A stretch of DNA of 64,000 nucleotides from Paludibacterium sp. B53371 (lineage in GTDB: Bacteria > Pseudomonadota > Gammaproteobacteria > Burkholderiales > Chromobacteriaceae), in NCBI RefSeq assembly GCF_018802765.1, contig NZ_CP069163.1:2056311-2120310 (forward strand), in the 5' to 3' direction. Below are positions 27,899 through 38,079 of this stretch, piece by piece. The notes beneath the pieces are model-generated. The model worked only from the letters and a program-made list of their open reading frames with translations. It had not been told where the DNA came from and ran no database searches. Position 1 is the stretch's first letter. Every line of letters starts with the position of its first letter. Made by a program: the position numbers and the translations under genes.

Positions 27899-27918
27899 TT
27901 GACGTTAACGTAAACGTT
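27899..27918. promoter_or_regulatory. Candidate MerR-type (LiuR-like) operator
   Basis: Two overlapping palindromes, ACGTTAACGT (27902-27911) and AACGT-AA-ACGTT (27907-27918), in the 125-bp gap between the divergent thiolase and hydroxyacyl-CoA dehydrogenase genes. The layout resembles LiuR boxes known upstream of branched-chain amino acid degradation genes. No regulator gene lies nearby. Confidence 0.5.
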
Positions 27919-27975
27919 ACGCTATGGTAAAAGCACCATTTGTCATAAGAACAAGCCACAAAAAGGGATCTGCCA

Positions 27976-28824
<849 letters not shown>

Positions 28825-28836
28825 GCGGAGACAGAC

Positions 28837-29997
28837 ATGGACTTTGCCCTCACCGATGACCAGCGCGCCTTTCAGGACGCCGCCCGCCGCTTTGCCCAGG
28901 ACGCGCTGGCGCCGCATGCCGCCGAATGGGACGAACAGGAGCACTTCCCGCTGGACGCCATCCGCCAGGCGGCCGACCTCGGTTTCTGCGGTCTGTACAT
29001 CCCGGAAACGTTCGGTGGCCTCGGTCTGGGACGGCAGGATGCCGCCCTGATCTTTGAAGAACTGGCCGCCGGCTGCACCGCTACCGCCGCCTACCTGACC
29101 ATCCACAATATGGTCGGCTGGATGATCGCCCGCTTCGCCCGACCGGAGGTTGCCGGACACTGGGTGCCGCAAATGGTGGCCGGCGACAAACTGGGCAGCT
29201 ACTGTCTGACTGAGCCGAATGCCGGCTCGGATGCCGCCTCACTGCAAACGCGCGCCGAGCGCACGGCCGGCGGCTACCGCCTGAGCGGCTCGAAAATGTT
29301 CATTTCCGGCGCCGGCAGCACCGATGTGCTGGTGGTCATGGCCCGTACTGGCGGCCCTGGCGCAGGCGGGATCTCCGCCTTTGTTGTCCCCGCTGATGCA
29401 CCCGGCATTGGATATGGCAAAAAAGAACGTAAAATGGGTTGGTGCAACCAGCCGACCCGCGCCGTGACCTTCGACCAGGTGGAGATTCCGGCCGACAACC
29501 TGCTGGGCGAAGAAGGTCAGGGTTTCAAACTGGCCATGCGCGGTCTGGATGGCGGGCGCATCAACATTGCCGCCTGCGCCCTTGGCTGCGCCCAGGCAGC
29601 CCTGAATGCCGCCGGGACCTATGTGCAGCAGCGACGGCAGTTCGGGCAGCATCTGGCCGAGATGCAGAGCGTGCAATTCCGCCTGGCCGACATGCTGACC
29701 GAGCTGGTGGCCGCCCGACAGATGGTGCGTCTGGCCGCCTGGCAGCTTGACAGTGGCAGCCCGGAGGCCGGCACCTATTGCGCCATGGCCAAACGGTTTG
29801 CCACCGACGCCGGCTTCAAGGTGGCCAATGAAGCGCTGCAATTGTTCGGCGGATACGGCTATCTGAAAGACTTCCCGCTCGAACGCCATGTGCGCGACGC
29901 CCGGGTCCACCAGATTCTGGAAGGCACCAACGAAATCATGCGACTGATCATCGCCCGTAAACTGCTGAGCGCCGGCGCGCTCGACACCCTGCGCTAG
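28837..29997 (+). CDS. Acyl-CoA dehydrogenase
   Basis: 386 residues. A flavoenzyme that makes the alpha-beta double bond and passes electrons to ETF. The FAD/substrate segment YCLTEPNAGSDAASLQTRAE is near residues 128-147, and KMFISGAGSTDVLVVMAR and QLFGGYGYLKDFPLERHVRDARV follow. The catalytic Glu is in ILEGTNEIMRLII near residue 363. The size and the late Glu position fit short- and branched-chain enzymes such as isobutyryl-CoA dehydrogenase, and the next genes support that. The start is 12 bp after the previous stop with a GGAG site. Confidence 0.93.
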   Translation: MDFALTDDQRAFQDAARRFAQDALAPHAAEWDEQEHFPLDAIRQAADLGFCGLYIPETFGGLGLGRQDAALIFEELAAGCTATAAYLTIHNMVGWMIARFARPEVAGHWVPQMVAGDKLGSYCLTEPNAGSDAASLQTRAERTAGGYRLSGSKMFISGAGSTDVLVVMARTGGPGAGGISAFVVPADAPGIGYGKKERKMGWCNQPTRAVTFDQVEIPADNLLGEEGQGFKLAMRGLDGGRINIAACALGCAQAALNAAGTYVQQRRQFGQHLAEMQSVQFRLADMLTELVAARQMVRLAAWQLDSGSPEAGTYCAMAKRFATDAGFKVANEALQLFGGYGYLKDFPLERHVRDARVHQILEGTNEIMRLIIARKLLSAGALDTLR

Positions 29998-30006
29998 GAG
30001 AGATGC

Positions 30007-30783
30007 GTGACTGACACCATTCAACTGGAACGCCTGGGCCATACTGCCCTGCTGACACTGGCCAACCCGCCGGCCAACACCTTCACCCGCGACAATCTGG
30101 CTGCGCTGAAACAATGCGTGCTGCAGCTCAATGCCGAGCGCGACATTTACGCCCTGGTGATCACTGGCCAGGGCGAAAAATTCTTCTCGGCCGGAGCCGA
30201 CCTCAAGCAATTTGCCGACAGCGACAAGGCCGTGGCACAGACGCTGACCATCCTGTTCGCCGAAGCCTTCGAGACACTGAGCGCCTTCCGCGGCCTGAGC
30301 ATTGCCGCCATCAACGGCTATGCCATGGGCGGCGGGCTGGAGTGTGCGCTGGCCTGCGACCTGCGCATTGCCGAAGAACAGGTGCAACTGGCACTGCCGG
30401 AAGCCTCGGTCGGCCTGCTGCCCTGTGCCGGCGGCACGCAGAACCTGCCCTGGCTGGTTGGCGAAGGCTGGGCCAAACGCATGATTTTGTGCGGTGAGCG
30501 CGTTGATGCGCCGACCGCCCTGCGCATCGGCCTGATCGAACAGATGGTGCCGCGTGGCGAAGCGCTGAACAGCGCCCTGAAGCTGGCCGAACAGGCTGCG
30601 CGCCAGTCCCCCGGCTCGCTGGCTGCCTGCAAGACCCTGATCCAGGCTGGCCGCCATCAGCCGATGGCCAGCAACCTGATCCGCGAACGCGAAGCCTTTG
30701 TGCGCCTGTTCGACAGCCAGGACCAGCACGAAGGGGTCAACGCCTTTCTGGAAAAGCGCAGCCCGCAATGGAAAAACGCATGA
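30007..30783 (+). CDS. Enoyl-CoA hydratase
   Basis: 258 residues, crotonase fold. It hydrates enoyl-CoA. The oxyanion segments are FFSAGADLKQFA and GYAMGGGLECALACDLRIA. Both acid/base glutamates are present, one in GGLE and the other in LALPEASVGLLP. It uses a GTG start at 30007 with a GGAG-type site overlapping the end of the acyl-CoA dehydrogenase gene region. It overlaps the next gene by 16 bp. Confidence 0.92.
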   Translation: MTDTIQLERLGHTALLTLANPPANTFTRDNLAALKQCVLQLNAERDIYALVITGQGEKFFSAGADLKQFADSDKAVAQTLTILFAEAFETLSAFRGLSIAAINGYAMGGGLECALACDLRIAEEQVQLALPEASVGLLPCAGGTQNLPWLVGEGWAKRMILCGERVDAPTALRIGLIEQMVPRGEALNSALKLAEQAARQSPGSLAACKTLIQAGRHQPMASNLIREREAFVRLFDSQDQHEGVNAFLEKRSPQWKNA

Positions 30784-31892
30784 ACCCGGTTGAATTCAGC
30801 ACCCTGCCTTGCGGCGCGGGCCAACAGCTCGGCATCGCCACCCTCAACAGCGAAAAGAGCCTCAATGCCCTGACGCTGCCCATGATCCGCGCACTTGATC
30901 GCCAACTGATCGCCTGGCAGCACGATGCCGCCGTGGTCGGCGTCGTGCTGCGCGGCGCCGGCGACAAAGCCTTCTGCGCCGGCGGCGATGTGCGCGCCCT
31001 GCGCCAGGCGTTGATCGACCGCCCGGGCAACGCCCCGCACCCGGACGCAGAAAGCTTCTTCAGCGAGGAGTACACCCTCGACTACCGCATCCATTGCTAC
31101 CCGAAACCCCTGATCGTCTGGGGCAGCGGTATCGTCATGGGCGGCGGCCTGGGCCTGCTGGCCGGTGCCAGCCACCGCGTGTTGACCGCCACCAGCCGCA
31201 TCGCCATGCCGGAAATCACCATCGGCCTGTACCCGGATGTCGGTGGCAGCTGGTTTCTGTCACGCATGCCGGCCAGGGTCGGCCTGTTCCTGGCACTGAC
31301 CGGCGCCCCGGTCAATGCGGCCGATGCGTTGTGGCTCAACCTGGGTGACCACATCCTGGCAGCCGGCGCCTTCGACAGCATGCTCGACCGCCTGGTCAGC
31401 GCACCCTGGCCGGCCGATCCGCGCGACCACAAGGCCTATGTCAGCCAACTGCTGGGCGCCATGGAGGACCATCCGGCACTCGACAGCCCGGTGCAACGCC
31501 ACTTCGACACCATCCGCCGCCTGATGAACCAGGGCACCCTGCAGGATGTGCGGCAAAGCCTGGAATGCGCCAGCTTCGACGATCCCTGGCTGGCCAAAGC
31601 GCGCGAAGGCTTCCTGCATGGCTGCCCGACCAGTGCGGCATTGTCGTGGGAGATTGAACGGCGTACCGCCCACCAGTCGCTGGCCGATGTGTTACGCATG
31701 GAACTGACGCTGTCGGTCAATGTCTGCGCGCGCAGCGAATTCGTCGAAGGCGTTCGCGCCCTGCTGGTGGACAAGGACCGGCAGCCCAGATGGTCACACA
31801 GCTGGAGCCAGCTCAGCCACGACTGGATTGACAGCCACTTCGACAGCCCCTGGCCGGACAACGCCCACCCGCTGCGCCAGTTGGGGCACTGA
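30768..31892 (+). CDS. 3-hydroxyisobutyryl-CoA hydrolase-type crotonase
   Basis: 374 residues, longer than plain hydratases. It has the crotonase oxyanion segment FCAGGDVRALRQA and the HIBYL-CoA hydrolase pattern AMPEITIGLYPDVGGSWFLSRM, in which Glu and Asp both matter. The C-terminal half (ECASFDDPWLAKAREGF; SPTSAALSWEIERR-like) matches the ECH_2-type extension. It would release 3-hydroxyisobutyrate from its CoA ester in valine catabolism. An internal ATG at 30780 overlapping the upstream stop as ATGA is an equally good start. Missing from the window are the dehydrogenase and semialdehyde dehydrogenase needed to finish that pathway. Confidence 0.85.
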   Translation: MEKRMNPVEFSTLPCGAGQQLGIATLNSEKSLNALTLPMIRALDRQLIAWQHDAAVVGVVLRGAGDKAFCAGGDVRALRQALIDRPGNAPHPDAESFFSEEYTLDYRIHCYPKPLIVWGSGIVMGGGLGLLAGASHRVLTATSRIAMPEITIGLYPDVGGSWFLSRMPARVGLFLALTGAPVNAADALWLNLGDHILAAGAFDSMLDRLVSAPWPADPRDHKAYVSQLLGAMEDHPALDSPVQRHFDTIRRLMNQGTLQDVRQSLECASFDDPWLAKAREGFLHGCPTSAALSWEIERRTAHQSLADVLRMELTLSVNVCARSEFVEGVRALLVDKDRQPRWSHSWSQLSHDWIDSHFDSPWPDNAHPLRQLGH

Positions 31893-31900
31893 GCCGCAGA

Positions 31901-31930
31901 CAACAAGCCCCGGCTCGCCGGGGCTTGTTG
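31901..31930 (+). terminator. Terminator of the acyl-CoA catabolic operon
   Basis: Fourteen-bp perfect stem (CAACAAGCCCCGGC) with a 2-base loop, 8 bp after the operon's last stop. The T-rich part lies within the stem (CTTGTTG), so it may be bidirectional. Confidence 0.75.
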
Positions 31931-31971
31931 CAACGCAAGGCAAATCTGGCAAAAACCGCTACCATGGCGCC

Positions 31972-32475
31972 ATGACCTCGCTTCACTACCTCCATGGCTA
32001 TCCCGCCACCTTGCAGGAACAGGTACTGACCCTGCTGCAAACCAACAAACTCGGTGACTGGCTCGCACGGCGCTACCCGGTCCGCCACACCATCCAGACC
32101 GACAAGGCGCTGTACCAGTACGTCAGCGATCTGAAACAGCGCTACCTGAAGAACGCGCCCGCCCTGGCCAAGGTGCAGTTCGACGGCCAGCAGCATCCGG
32201 TCAAGGGCACGCTGGGGACGAATACCTTCGTGGCGCGGGTACAGGGCAACAAGCTCAAGAGCAAGAACGAAATCCGCATTGCCTCGCTGATGCGCGAGGC
32301 ACCGGAAGACTTTCTGCGCATGCTGGTGGTGCACGAGCTGGCACACCTGAAGGAAAAAGACCACAACAAGGCGTTCTATCAACTGTGCTGCCATATGGAG
32401 CCGGACTACCACCAGCTCGAGTTCGATATGCGAGTCTGGCTGACCTGGCGCGATGCCCAGCCGGAGTCAGCCTGA
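31972..32475 (+). CDS. YgjP-like (DUF45/WLM-type) metallopeptidase domain protein
   Basis: 167 residues. The zinc site HELAHLKEKDHNKAFY (HExxH with a third His and an acidic stretch) is near residues 121-136, matching YgjP/M48-related predicted metalloproteases. Upstream is a basic, beta-rich region (KNEIRIASLMREAPEDFLRMLVV). No signal or membrane segment, so it is cytoplasmic. The physiological substrate is unknown. The ATG at 31972 is the first plausible start after the terminator; its ribosome site is weak. Confidence 0.8.
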   Translation: MTSLHYLHGYPATLQEQVLTLLQTNKLGDWLARRYPVRHTIQTDKALYQYVSDLKQRYLKNAPALAKVQFDGQQHPVKGTLGTNTFVARVQGNKLKSKNEIRIASLMREAPEDFLRMLVVHELAHLKEKDHNKAFYQLCCHMEPDYHQLEFDMRVWLTWRDAQPESA

Positions 32476-32477
32476 CC

Positions 32478-33392
32478 ATGTCCAAGCCGTCCGCCCCCCT
32501 CCCTGCACGCCAGGGCCTGACACCCAGCAGACTGCACTTGCCCCCTGGCAGCTGGCCGACCCTGCTGGCCTTTCTCTGCGAGCGCTTTGCCCATGTGGAT
32601 CAGGCTAGCTGGCAACAACGCCTGACAGAGGGACGGATCTTCGATGCCCAGGGACGGCCCTTCCAGCCCGACAGCCCCTATCCGGCACGCCAGCTGATCT
32701 GGTACTACCGCGAAGTGGCTGCCGAAACCCCGATCCCGTTCAATGCCCCCGTTCTCTACCGTGACGAGCATCTGATCGTCGCCGACAAACCGCATTTTCT
32801 CGCCAGCATTCCCGGAGGCCGCCATGTGCACGAGACCCTGCTCGGCCGCCTGCGACGTGAACTGGCCCTGCCGGCGCTGACGCCGATCCACCGGCTGGAC
32901 CGGGAAACGGCCGGCGTCATGCTGTTCTGCTGTCGGCCACAAGAGCGCGGCGCCTACCAGACCCTGTTCCAGCAACACCAGGTGCAAAAAGAATACGAGG
33001 CCATCGGTGCCTGGCGGCCGGAGCTGACCTTGCCCATGGTCTACCGCAGTCGCCTGCAGGAGGCCGAGGGCCACTTTCGCATGATCGAAGTAGCGGGCGA
33101 AGCCAACAGCGAAACCCATATTGCGTTGATCGAGCGGCGCGGGATGCTGGCGCGCTACCACCTGCAACCGCGTAGCGGCAAGAAACACCAGCTGCGCGCC
33201 CACCTGGCCGCACTGGGCATCGGCATCTGCGGTGATCCTTGGTACCCGGACTTATTACCCGACAAGGCCGCCGATGACTTCAGCGCACCGCTGTGCCTGC
33301 TGGCACGCGCCATTCACTTCACCGACCCGATCGACGGTCAGGCACGCAGCTTCTATAGCCAACGCACGCTCGACTGGCCGGGCGAGGATTAA
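32478..33392 (+). CDS. RluA-family pseudouridine synthase
   Basis: 304 residues. The catalytic loop HRLDRETAGVMLF carries the essential Asp near residue 141. VLYRDEHLIVADKPHFLASIPGG and the RSGKKHQLRAHLAALGIGI motif are the other RluA hallmarks. The N-terminal ~80 residues lack a clear S4 domain. Members isomerise uridines in rRNA or tRNA; the target here is unknown. The start codon lies 2 bp after the preceding stop. Confidence 0.9.
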   Translation: MSKPSAPLPARQGLTPSRLHLPPGSWPTLLAFLCERFAHVDQASWQQRLTEGRIFDAQGRPFQPDSPYPARQLIWYYREVAAETPIPFNAPVLYRDEHLIVADKPHFLASIPGGRHVHETLLGRLRRELALPALTPIHRLDRETAGVMLFCCRPQERGAYQTLFQQHQVQKEYEAIGAWRPELTLPMVYRSRLQEAEGHFRMIEVAGEANSETHIALIERRGMLARYHLQPRSGKKHQLRAHLAALGIGICGDPWYPDLLPDKAADDFSAPLCLLARAIHFTDPIDGQARSFYSQRTLDWPGED

Positions 33393-33402
33393 ACACCCAT
33401 CC

Positions 33403-33470
33403 AGAAAGACGGGGTCAGGTCTTGTTTTTTGCATCGAGATGCAAAAAACAAGACCTGACCCCGTCTTTCT
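33403..33470. repeat. Long palindromic repeat (GGGGTCAGGTCTTG family), copy 2
   Basis: A perfect 33-bp inverted repeat with only a 2-base loop (arms 33403-33435 and 33438-33470), between the convergent pseudouridine synthase and LysR genes. Its core is identical to copy 1 at 14021-14082. T-runs within the arms could let it end transcripts from both sides. Confidence 0.85.
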
Positions 33471-33480
33471 CCGTCTTTCG

Positions 33481-34398
33481 CTACCCTTGACCGCCAAAAT
33501 TTTGCTGCAGGAAATCCAGCATGGCCGTCAGTTTGGCCTGATGTTGCCGGCCGGGCGGAAACAGTGCCGTCAGTGGCATGGGGTCATCGACACGCCAGGG
33601 CTTCAGCACTTCGACCAGCCGCCCTGACTGCAGGGCTGGCTCGAGCATGAAGGCCGACTGGCGAATGATGCCGCCGCCAGCCAGGGCCAGACTCAGCAGG
33701 GACTCGGCACTATCCACGCGCAGGCGGGCGCCGACGTCGATCATCCTTTGCTGTCCGTCGACCCGGAACGGCCATTGATCGGCCTGTGCCACATCGGCCA
33801 CCACCAGACACTGATGCTGTGCCAGCTCTGCCGGATGTCGCGGCTCACCAGCCTGCTGCAGATAGGCCGGCGCGGCACACACTTTGCGCGGCAACGCGGT
33901 AATGGGCCGGGCCACCAGATCATCCACCGGGCCCAGCGGCCCCAGCCGCAAGCCCAGATCAAATCCGTCGGCCGCAATATCCACCAGATGATCCGTGACC
34001 GAGACCTCCAGACTGACCTGAGGATACATCGCCAGAAAGCGCGGAAGCGCCGGCAGCAGTTGATGGTTACCAAAGGCGGTCCCCACGGTCAGCCGCAAGG
34101 TGCCTTGCGGTATGCGGCGGCCCAGGCGCAGATCAGCTTCGGCCGCCGCCAGATCATCCACAATGCGCCGCGCATGCGCGATAAAGCGTTCGCCCTCGGC
34201 GGTGGGCACCACACGCCGGGTACTGCGGGCAAACAACCGGCTGCCGAGGCGTTTTTCCAGCCGGTCTATCGCTTTGGACAAGGCTGAAGCGGTCAGCCCC
34301 AGGCGCTCGGCGGCGCGCGTAAAGCTGCCGGTTTCGGCGAGCTGCACGACCGCCAGCAGCTCGATTGTCTGTGTGCCGATCATATTAATGAAATCCAT
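33481..34398 (-). CDS. LysR-family transcriptional regulator
   Basis: 305 residues, typical LTTR length. The N-terminal winged helix-turn-helix reads GSFTRAAERLGLTASALSKAIDRLEKRLGSRLF at about residues 24-56, and a periplasmic-binding-like effector domain follows (TLRLTVGTAFGNHQLLP onward). LTTRs usually control the divergent neighbour, here the DinB gene 79 bp away, but this is only positional. An ATG five codons in (34383) is an alternative start. Confidence 0.9.
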   Translation of the reverse strand: MDFINMIGTQTIELLAVVQLAETGSFTRAAERLGLTASALSKAIDRLEKRLGSRLFARSTRRVVPTAEGERFIAHARRIVDDLAAAEADLRLGRRIPQGTLRLTVGTAFGNHQLLPALPRFLAMYPQVSLEVSVTDHLVDIAADGFDLGLRLGPLGPVDDLVARPITALPRKVCAAPAYLQQAGEPRHPAELAQHQCLVVADVAQADQWPFRVDGQQRMIDVGARLRVDSAESLLSLALAGGGIIRQSAFMLEPALQSGRLVEVLKPWRVDDPMPLTALFPPGRQHQAKLTAMLDFLQQNFGGQG

Positions 34399-34476
34399 TC
34401 ATCAATGAGTTTCCAGATGAACTGATTATAAATTCACGAATAAGGAATACGCTGAAGCTTTGACGGAGGACATCGG

Positions 34477-34959
34477 ATGCAGCAGACATTGCAGACCCTG
34501 TTTCAATACAAGGCATGGGCCCATGAACAGCTTCACGCCCTGCTGGCGGTGCACCTGAGCAGCCTGTCGGCGCAGGACCAGACCACAGTCCTGCGTCTCC
34601 TGAATCATGTCTGGGTGGTCGAGCAGATCTTTCAGGCCAATCTGCAGGGACTGCCGCACGGCTGGGCTGCCCTCAATACCACGGACACACCGACACTGGC
34701 GACGCTGCTTACCCGCCAGCAAGACAGTGACCGCTGGTTCCAGCACTACCTGCACACGCTGGATAACACCGACCTGGCACAACAGCTGGATTTCTGTTTT
34801 GTCGATGGCCAGGCCGGCAGCATGCAACGCGATCAAATGCTGATGCACCTGCTGACGCATGGCAATTATCACCGTGGCATGGTGGGCAATGTGCTGGCAC
34901 GCGCCGGCATCCAGCCACCCAAGGACAGCCTGACGGTCTTTCTGCATCGCCACACTTGA
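34477..34959 (+). CDS. DinB-family four-helix metal-binding protein
   Basis: 160 residues, all-helical. The likely metal-ligand histidines occur in LLNHVWVVEQIF (near residue 42) and LLTHGNYHRGMVGNVLARAG (near residues 125-130), the DinB/YfiT pattern. Members include thiol transferases and damage-inducible proteins; the activity here is unknown. It is followed 19 bp later by an OsmC gene, suggesting a shared stress or thiol theme. Confidence 0.82.
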   Translation: MQQTLQTLFQYKAWAHEQLHALLAVHLSSLSAQDQTTVLRLLNHVWVVEQIFQANLQGLPHGWAALNTTDTPTLATLLTRQQDSDRWFQHYLHTLDNTDLAQQLDFCFVDGQAGSMQRDQMLMHLLTHGNYHRGMVGNVLARAGIQPPKDSLTVFLHRHT

Positions 34960-34977
34960 GAAAATGAGAGGCAAACC

Positions 34978-35451
34978 ATGGCGTCATTTGTCGTCGAAGT
35001 CTTGTGGCAGCGCGGCGAGCAGCCGTTTCTCGACCGCCGCTACAGCCGGCAGCATTGGCTGCGTTTTGATGGGGGTACCATCGTGCCCGGCTCGTCCTCA
35101 CCAGCGGTGGTACCGCCGCCCATGTCCGATGCCGCCGCGGTCGATCCGGAGGAGGCCTTTGTCGCGGCCCTGTCCAGCTGCCATATGCTGTGGTTTCTGG
35201 ATATCGCCGCGGGCCGGCAATACTGCGTGGATCATTATCAGGACAAGGCGCAGGGCTTCATGGGCAAGAACGCCGAAGGCAGGCTGGCCATGACGCGGGT
35301 AACTTTGCGCCCGGCGGTGCAGTTTGCCGGCCCCCAATGCCCGGACAGAGAGGAGATTGTCGCCATGCATCAGTTGGCCCACGAGGCATGCTTCATCGCC
35401 AACTCAGTTAAAAGCGAAGTCCGTTGCGAACCGGTGCTGCCGGGCATGTAA
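34978..35451 (+). CDS. OsmC-family peroxiredoxin-like protein
   Basis: 157 residues. The two redox cysteines expected of OsmC proteins are at about residues 68 (SSCHMLWFLDIAA) and 138 (HEACFIANSVKSEV). The long helix between them and the VCVDHY/YDKA-like strand are in the usual order. Members reduce organic hydroperoxides using paired cysteines. It lies downstream of a DinB gene with an AGAGG-type site. Confidence 0.88.
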   Translation: MASFVVEVLWQRGEQPFLDRRYSRQHWLRFDGGTIVPGSSSPAVVPPPMSDAAAVDPEEAFVAALSSCHMLWFLDIAAGRQYCVDHYQDKAQGFMGKNAEGRLAMTRVTLRPAVQFAGPQCPDREEIVAMHQLAHEACFIANSVKSEVRCEPVLPGM

Positions 35452-35460
35452 GACCCAATG

Positions 35461-35486
35461 GGTGCAATGCCGTCGGCGATTGCACC
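35461..35486. repeat. Single REP-like palindrome, same family as the large arrays
   Basis: GGTGCAAT pairing with ATTGCACC around a GCCGTCGGCG core, followed by CTAC, between the convergent OsmC and PaiB genes. It is the one-copy form of the element that is expanded at 47904-48250 and 49614-50369 (GGTGCATTC-GCCGGAGGC-AATGCACC). Confidence 0.75.
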
Positions 35487-36140
35487 CTACAGGTTATCCG
35501 GGGTGGCGTGGGGGTGCTGCGCATGGGTGATGACCCGTGACATCTCGTCTTTGCCCAGTCGTTGCATCTGTCCGGCGACTGATTCGCGGTCATGTGCCTC
35601 TTTGTTCTGACTGGCCTTGGAGATGCCGACGATCTCGGTGATGTCGATTTCGATCACCACGATTTGCTTCAGCAGTGCATCGATATAATCAGGCGCCGAG
35701 TCCGTCATTTTCCACGGTCTGGCTTCCTGTACCCGTACCTCGTGGGTGCGCGTCAGGCGGGCCACAACGCCCCTTGCCGCCTTCTCGTCATCGATCGCGC
35801 GAAAGCGACCACGCACATGCACGGCCTGGTAATTCCAGGTCGGTACCTGACGATGGAGCGCGTGTTTGCTGGGGTACCAGTTGGGCGAGACATAGGCATC
35901 CTCGCCGCGGAACAACACCAGCACCTCGGCACCGGTGGTCAGCTCGGTCCAGAGCGGGTTGGCACGGGCGATATGGGCCCGCAGCACGCCCCCCTGCGGC
36001 GAAGGCTCGAATTCGAACGGCACATGAATGGCATCGAGCCGCCCGTCGACACAATACGACAGGCTGCCCAGCGGGAACTGACGAATCAGTCGCGCCAGCT
36101 CTGCCGGGCGCTGTTCAGTGAATTTTTCCGGGATATACAT
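35487..36140 (-). CDS. PaiB-like FMN-binding negative regulator
   Basis: 217 residues of the PaiB type: MYIPEKFTEQRPAELARLIRQFPLGSL at the start, IHVPFEFE, HIARANPLW and SPNWYPSKHALHRQVPTWNYQAVHVRGRF in the flavin-binding split barrel. PaiB reduces expression of protease and sporulation genes in Bacillus; in proteobacteria the role is unclear. The ATG at 36140 has a GGAG site and matches the family N terminus; the frame to 36218 is upstream noise. Confidence 0.88.
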   Translation of the reverse strand: MYIPEKFTEQRPAELARLIRQFPLGSLSYCVDGRLDAIHVPFEFEPSPQGGVLRAHIARANPLWTELTTGAEVLVLFRGEDAYVSPNWYPSKHALHRQVPTWNYQAVHVRGRFRAIDDEKAARGVVARLTRTHEVRVQEARPWKMTDSAPDYIDALLKQIVVIEIDITEIVGISKASQNKEAHDRESVAGQMQRLGKDEMSRVITHAQHPHATPDNL

Positions 36141-36287
36141 CCAGACTCCATCAACCATGCTTGCGTGATTCGGATAACCTGTCCGCCCGAGCCGCATGCG
36201 GCGTGCGAACGACATCATGGTACCGCCGACAAGCGCGTGTCCCCAGAGCCACTTCCCTGTTTCTCCGCCGGACCACTTCCCCGGCTA

Positions 36288-37868
36288 TCAATAGCGATAT
36301 AGCGCCAGCGTGGTCCGCTGCTCATCGGCCAGTTGACGCACCTGCAGAGCGGCGCTGGCAAGTTGTTGCGCCACTTGGTGTCCTTGTCCGGACAGCGTTG
36401 CCGTATGCGCAATTTCACGGGTCACTTCGTCATACAGTCCCTGCTGATCACTCAGCGCATTGGTCATGCTGCCGACCATGCCGGCGGCTTCGGCAATGGC
36501 ATGGCGAATCTTTTCAATCGCAATGCCGGCCTCATCGGCTTGTCCCTTGCTCACCGCCATCATGTCTTCCACGCTCGCCATCTGGCTGGTGGCCTGGGTC
36601 GCGCTCTGAATCATCGTCTCGATGGTCCGGGTGATTTCGTGCGTTGACTGGGTGGTGCGCTCGGCCAGTTTGCGAACCTCATCGGCGACCACGGCAAAAC
36701 CACGCCCGGCCTCACCGGCCCGGGCTGCCTCAATGGCGGCATTCAAGGCCAGCAGATTGGTCTGGTCGGCAATCGCGCCGATCAGGCCAATGACAGTCTG
36801 AATTTCGCTGCTGTGTGACTCAACCTCGCGAATGCGGTGCGAGGCTTCGGTGATGGTCGAAAGAATGCCGTGGATATGCTTGAGTGTCTGGCTGATGACT
36901 TCGTGACCTTCGTCTGCATGACTCTCGGCCGAGGTGGACAAGGTCAGCGTCTCTTCGGCCTGATGGACGACGCGGAAGATATTGTTGGAAAGCGCCTGCT
37001 GACGGTCTGCCATCAGTGTCGATGCCGAGCCCTGCTCATGCGCGGTTTGGCTGACCGCTGCCGCGGTACTGGTCAGTTGCTCTGCGGCTGCCGCGAGAGA
37101 AACCGCACGTTGCTGCAACTGGTTGAAATCCTGCTGCAACGCAGTCATCAATCCATTGAACGCGGCAGCCGTCTGCCCGATTTCATCATGCCCCAGGGCA
37201 GGGAGCCGCAGTGACAGATTCTTTTCTTGTGCCGTCTGGATGATGCGCTGCTGGACCTGGGCGAGAGAGACGTGAATCTGCTGGCCCAGCCGCAGCAGGG
37301 CCGCACTCAGCAATACCGCCAGAGCCATTGCCAGACTGGTCGTCCACCACAGTGTGCGCACTTGCTCCTGATCCGCACGATGCTTGCTCGCCAGCGCATC
37401 TTCCTGCAGCGTTTTCACCAGGGATTCGATACTGGCCTGCAGGGGTAAAAAACGGCTGTGATACAGCGCCACGACTTTCTCGTTGGCCACCTTGCTGTCC
37501 CTGGACGCCTCGGCAATGATCGACGCCGACTCGCTGCTGTATTGCTGCCACTGCGACAACACCAGCCGGATCTTGTCCTGGTAGGGAACGGCAGTATCGC
37601 TGTGATTCAACTGATCGGCCATGCGACCGATGTTGCCATTGGCATCAGCAAAAACCTTGACCGTATCCTGAGAAGCGGGATCGAGGATGATGGTGGACAG
37701 GGCGCTGGCCTTGACCTCGATGATGGCCTGGGCATCCAGTGCCTGGTGATAGACCTTGGCATCGCTTGCCGACACCGATTGCATGCCAAAGAAAATGACG
37801 CCGGCCAATAAAGCCAGCAGGGTAAACACCGAAAGCACCAGAAGCTGAAGCTTGCTGCGAATCGTCAC
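36288..37868 (-). CDS. Methyl-accepting chemotaxis protein
   Basis: 526 residues from a GTG start at 37868, which has a strong AAGGGG site 5 bases upstream; the longer frame to 37958 lacks one. Layout: transmembrane segment near residues 8-28, helical periplasmic ligand domain (four-helix type by pattern), second segment near residues 176-198, HAMP-like linker, and the conserved signalling hairpin [41 protein letters not shown]. It would sense a chemical and control CheA. There is no C-terminal CheR pentapeptide; it ends LYRY. Confidence 0.92.
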   Translation of the reverse strand: MTIRSKLQLLVLSVFTLLALLAGVIFFGMQSVSASDAKVYHQALDAQAIIEVKASALSTIILDPASQDTVKVFADANGNIGRMADQLNHSDTAVPYQDKIRLVLSQWQQYSSESASIIAEASRDSKVANEKVVALYHSRFLPLQASIESLVKTLQEDALASKHRADQEQVRTLWWTTSLAMALAVLLSAALLRLGQQIHVSLAQVQQRIIQTAQEKNLSLRLPALGHDEIGQTAAAFNGLMTALQQDFNQLQQRAVSLAAAAEQLTSTAAAVSQTAHEQGSASTLMADRQQALSNNIFRVVHQAEETLTLSTSAESHADEGHEVISQTLKHIHGILSTITEASHRIREVESHSSEIQTVIGLIGAIADQTNLLALNAAIEAARAGEAGRGFAVVADEVRKLAERTTQSTHEITRTIETMIQSATQATSQMASVEDMMAVSKGQADEAGIAIEKIRHAIAEAAGMVGSMTNALSDQQGLYDEVTREIAHTATLSGQGHQVAQQLASAALQVRQLADEQRTTLALYRY

Positions 37869-38079
37869 AATGGCCCCTTTGAACGATGTCAGGTCCTCGC
37901 TGCAGGCTGCTTTTTTATCTGGATGACCAAGCTGACACGCTGTCAGTAAGGCCTGCACAATATGACTTATAGCTTTTTATTCGGCTGATTCAATGACAAA
38001 TTAAAGACACGTGCGACACAAGGCTCCCGTCAATGGCCGTATGACACATTTGGGTAAGGCGTCCCTACAACAGCTCACC

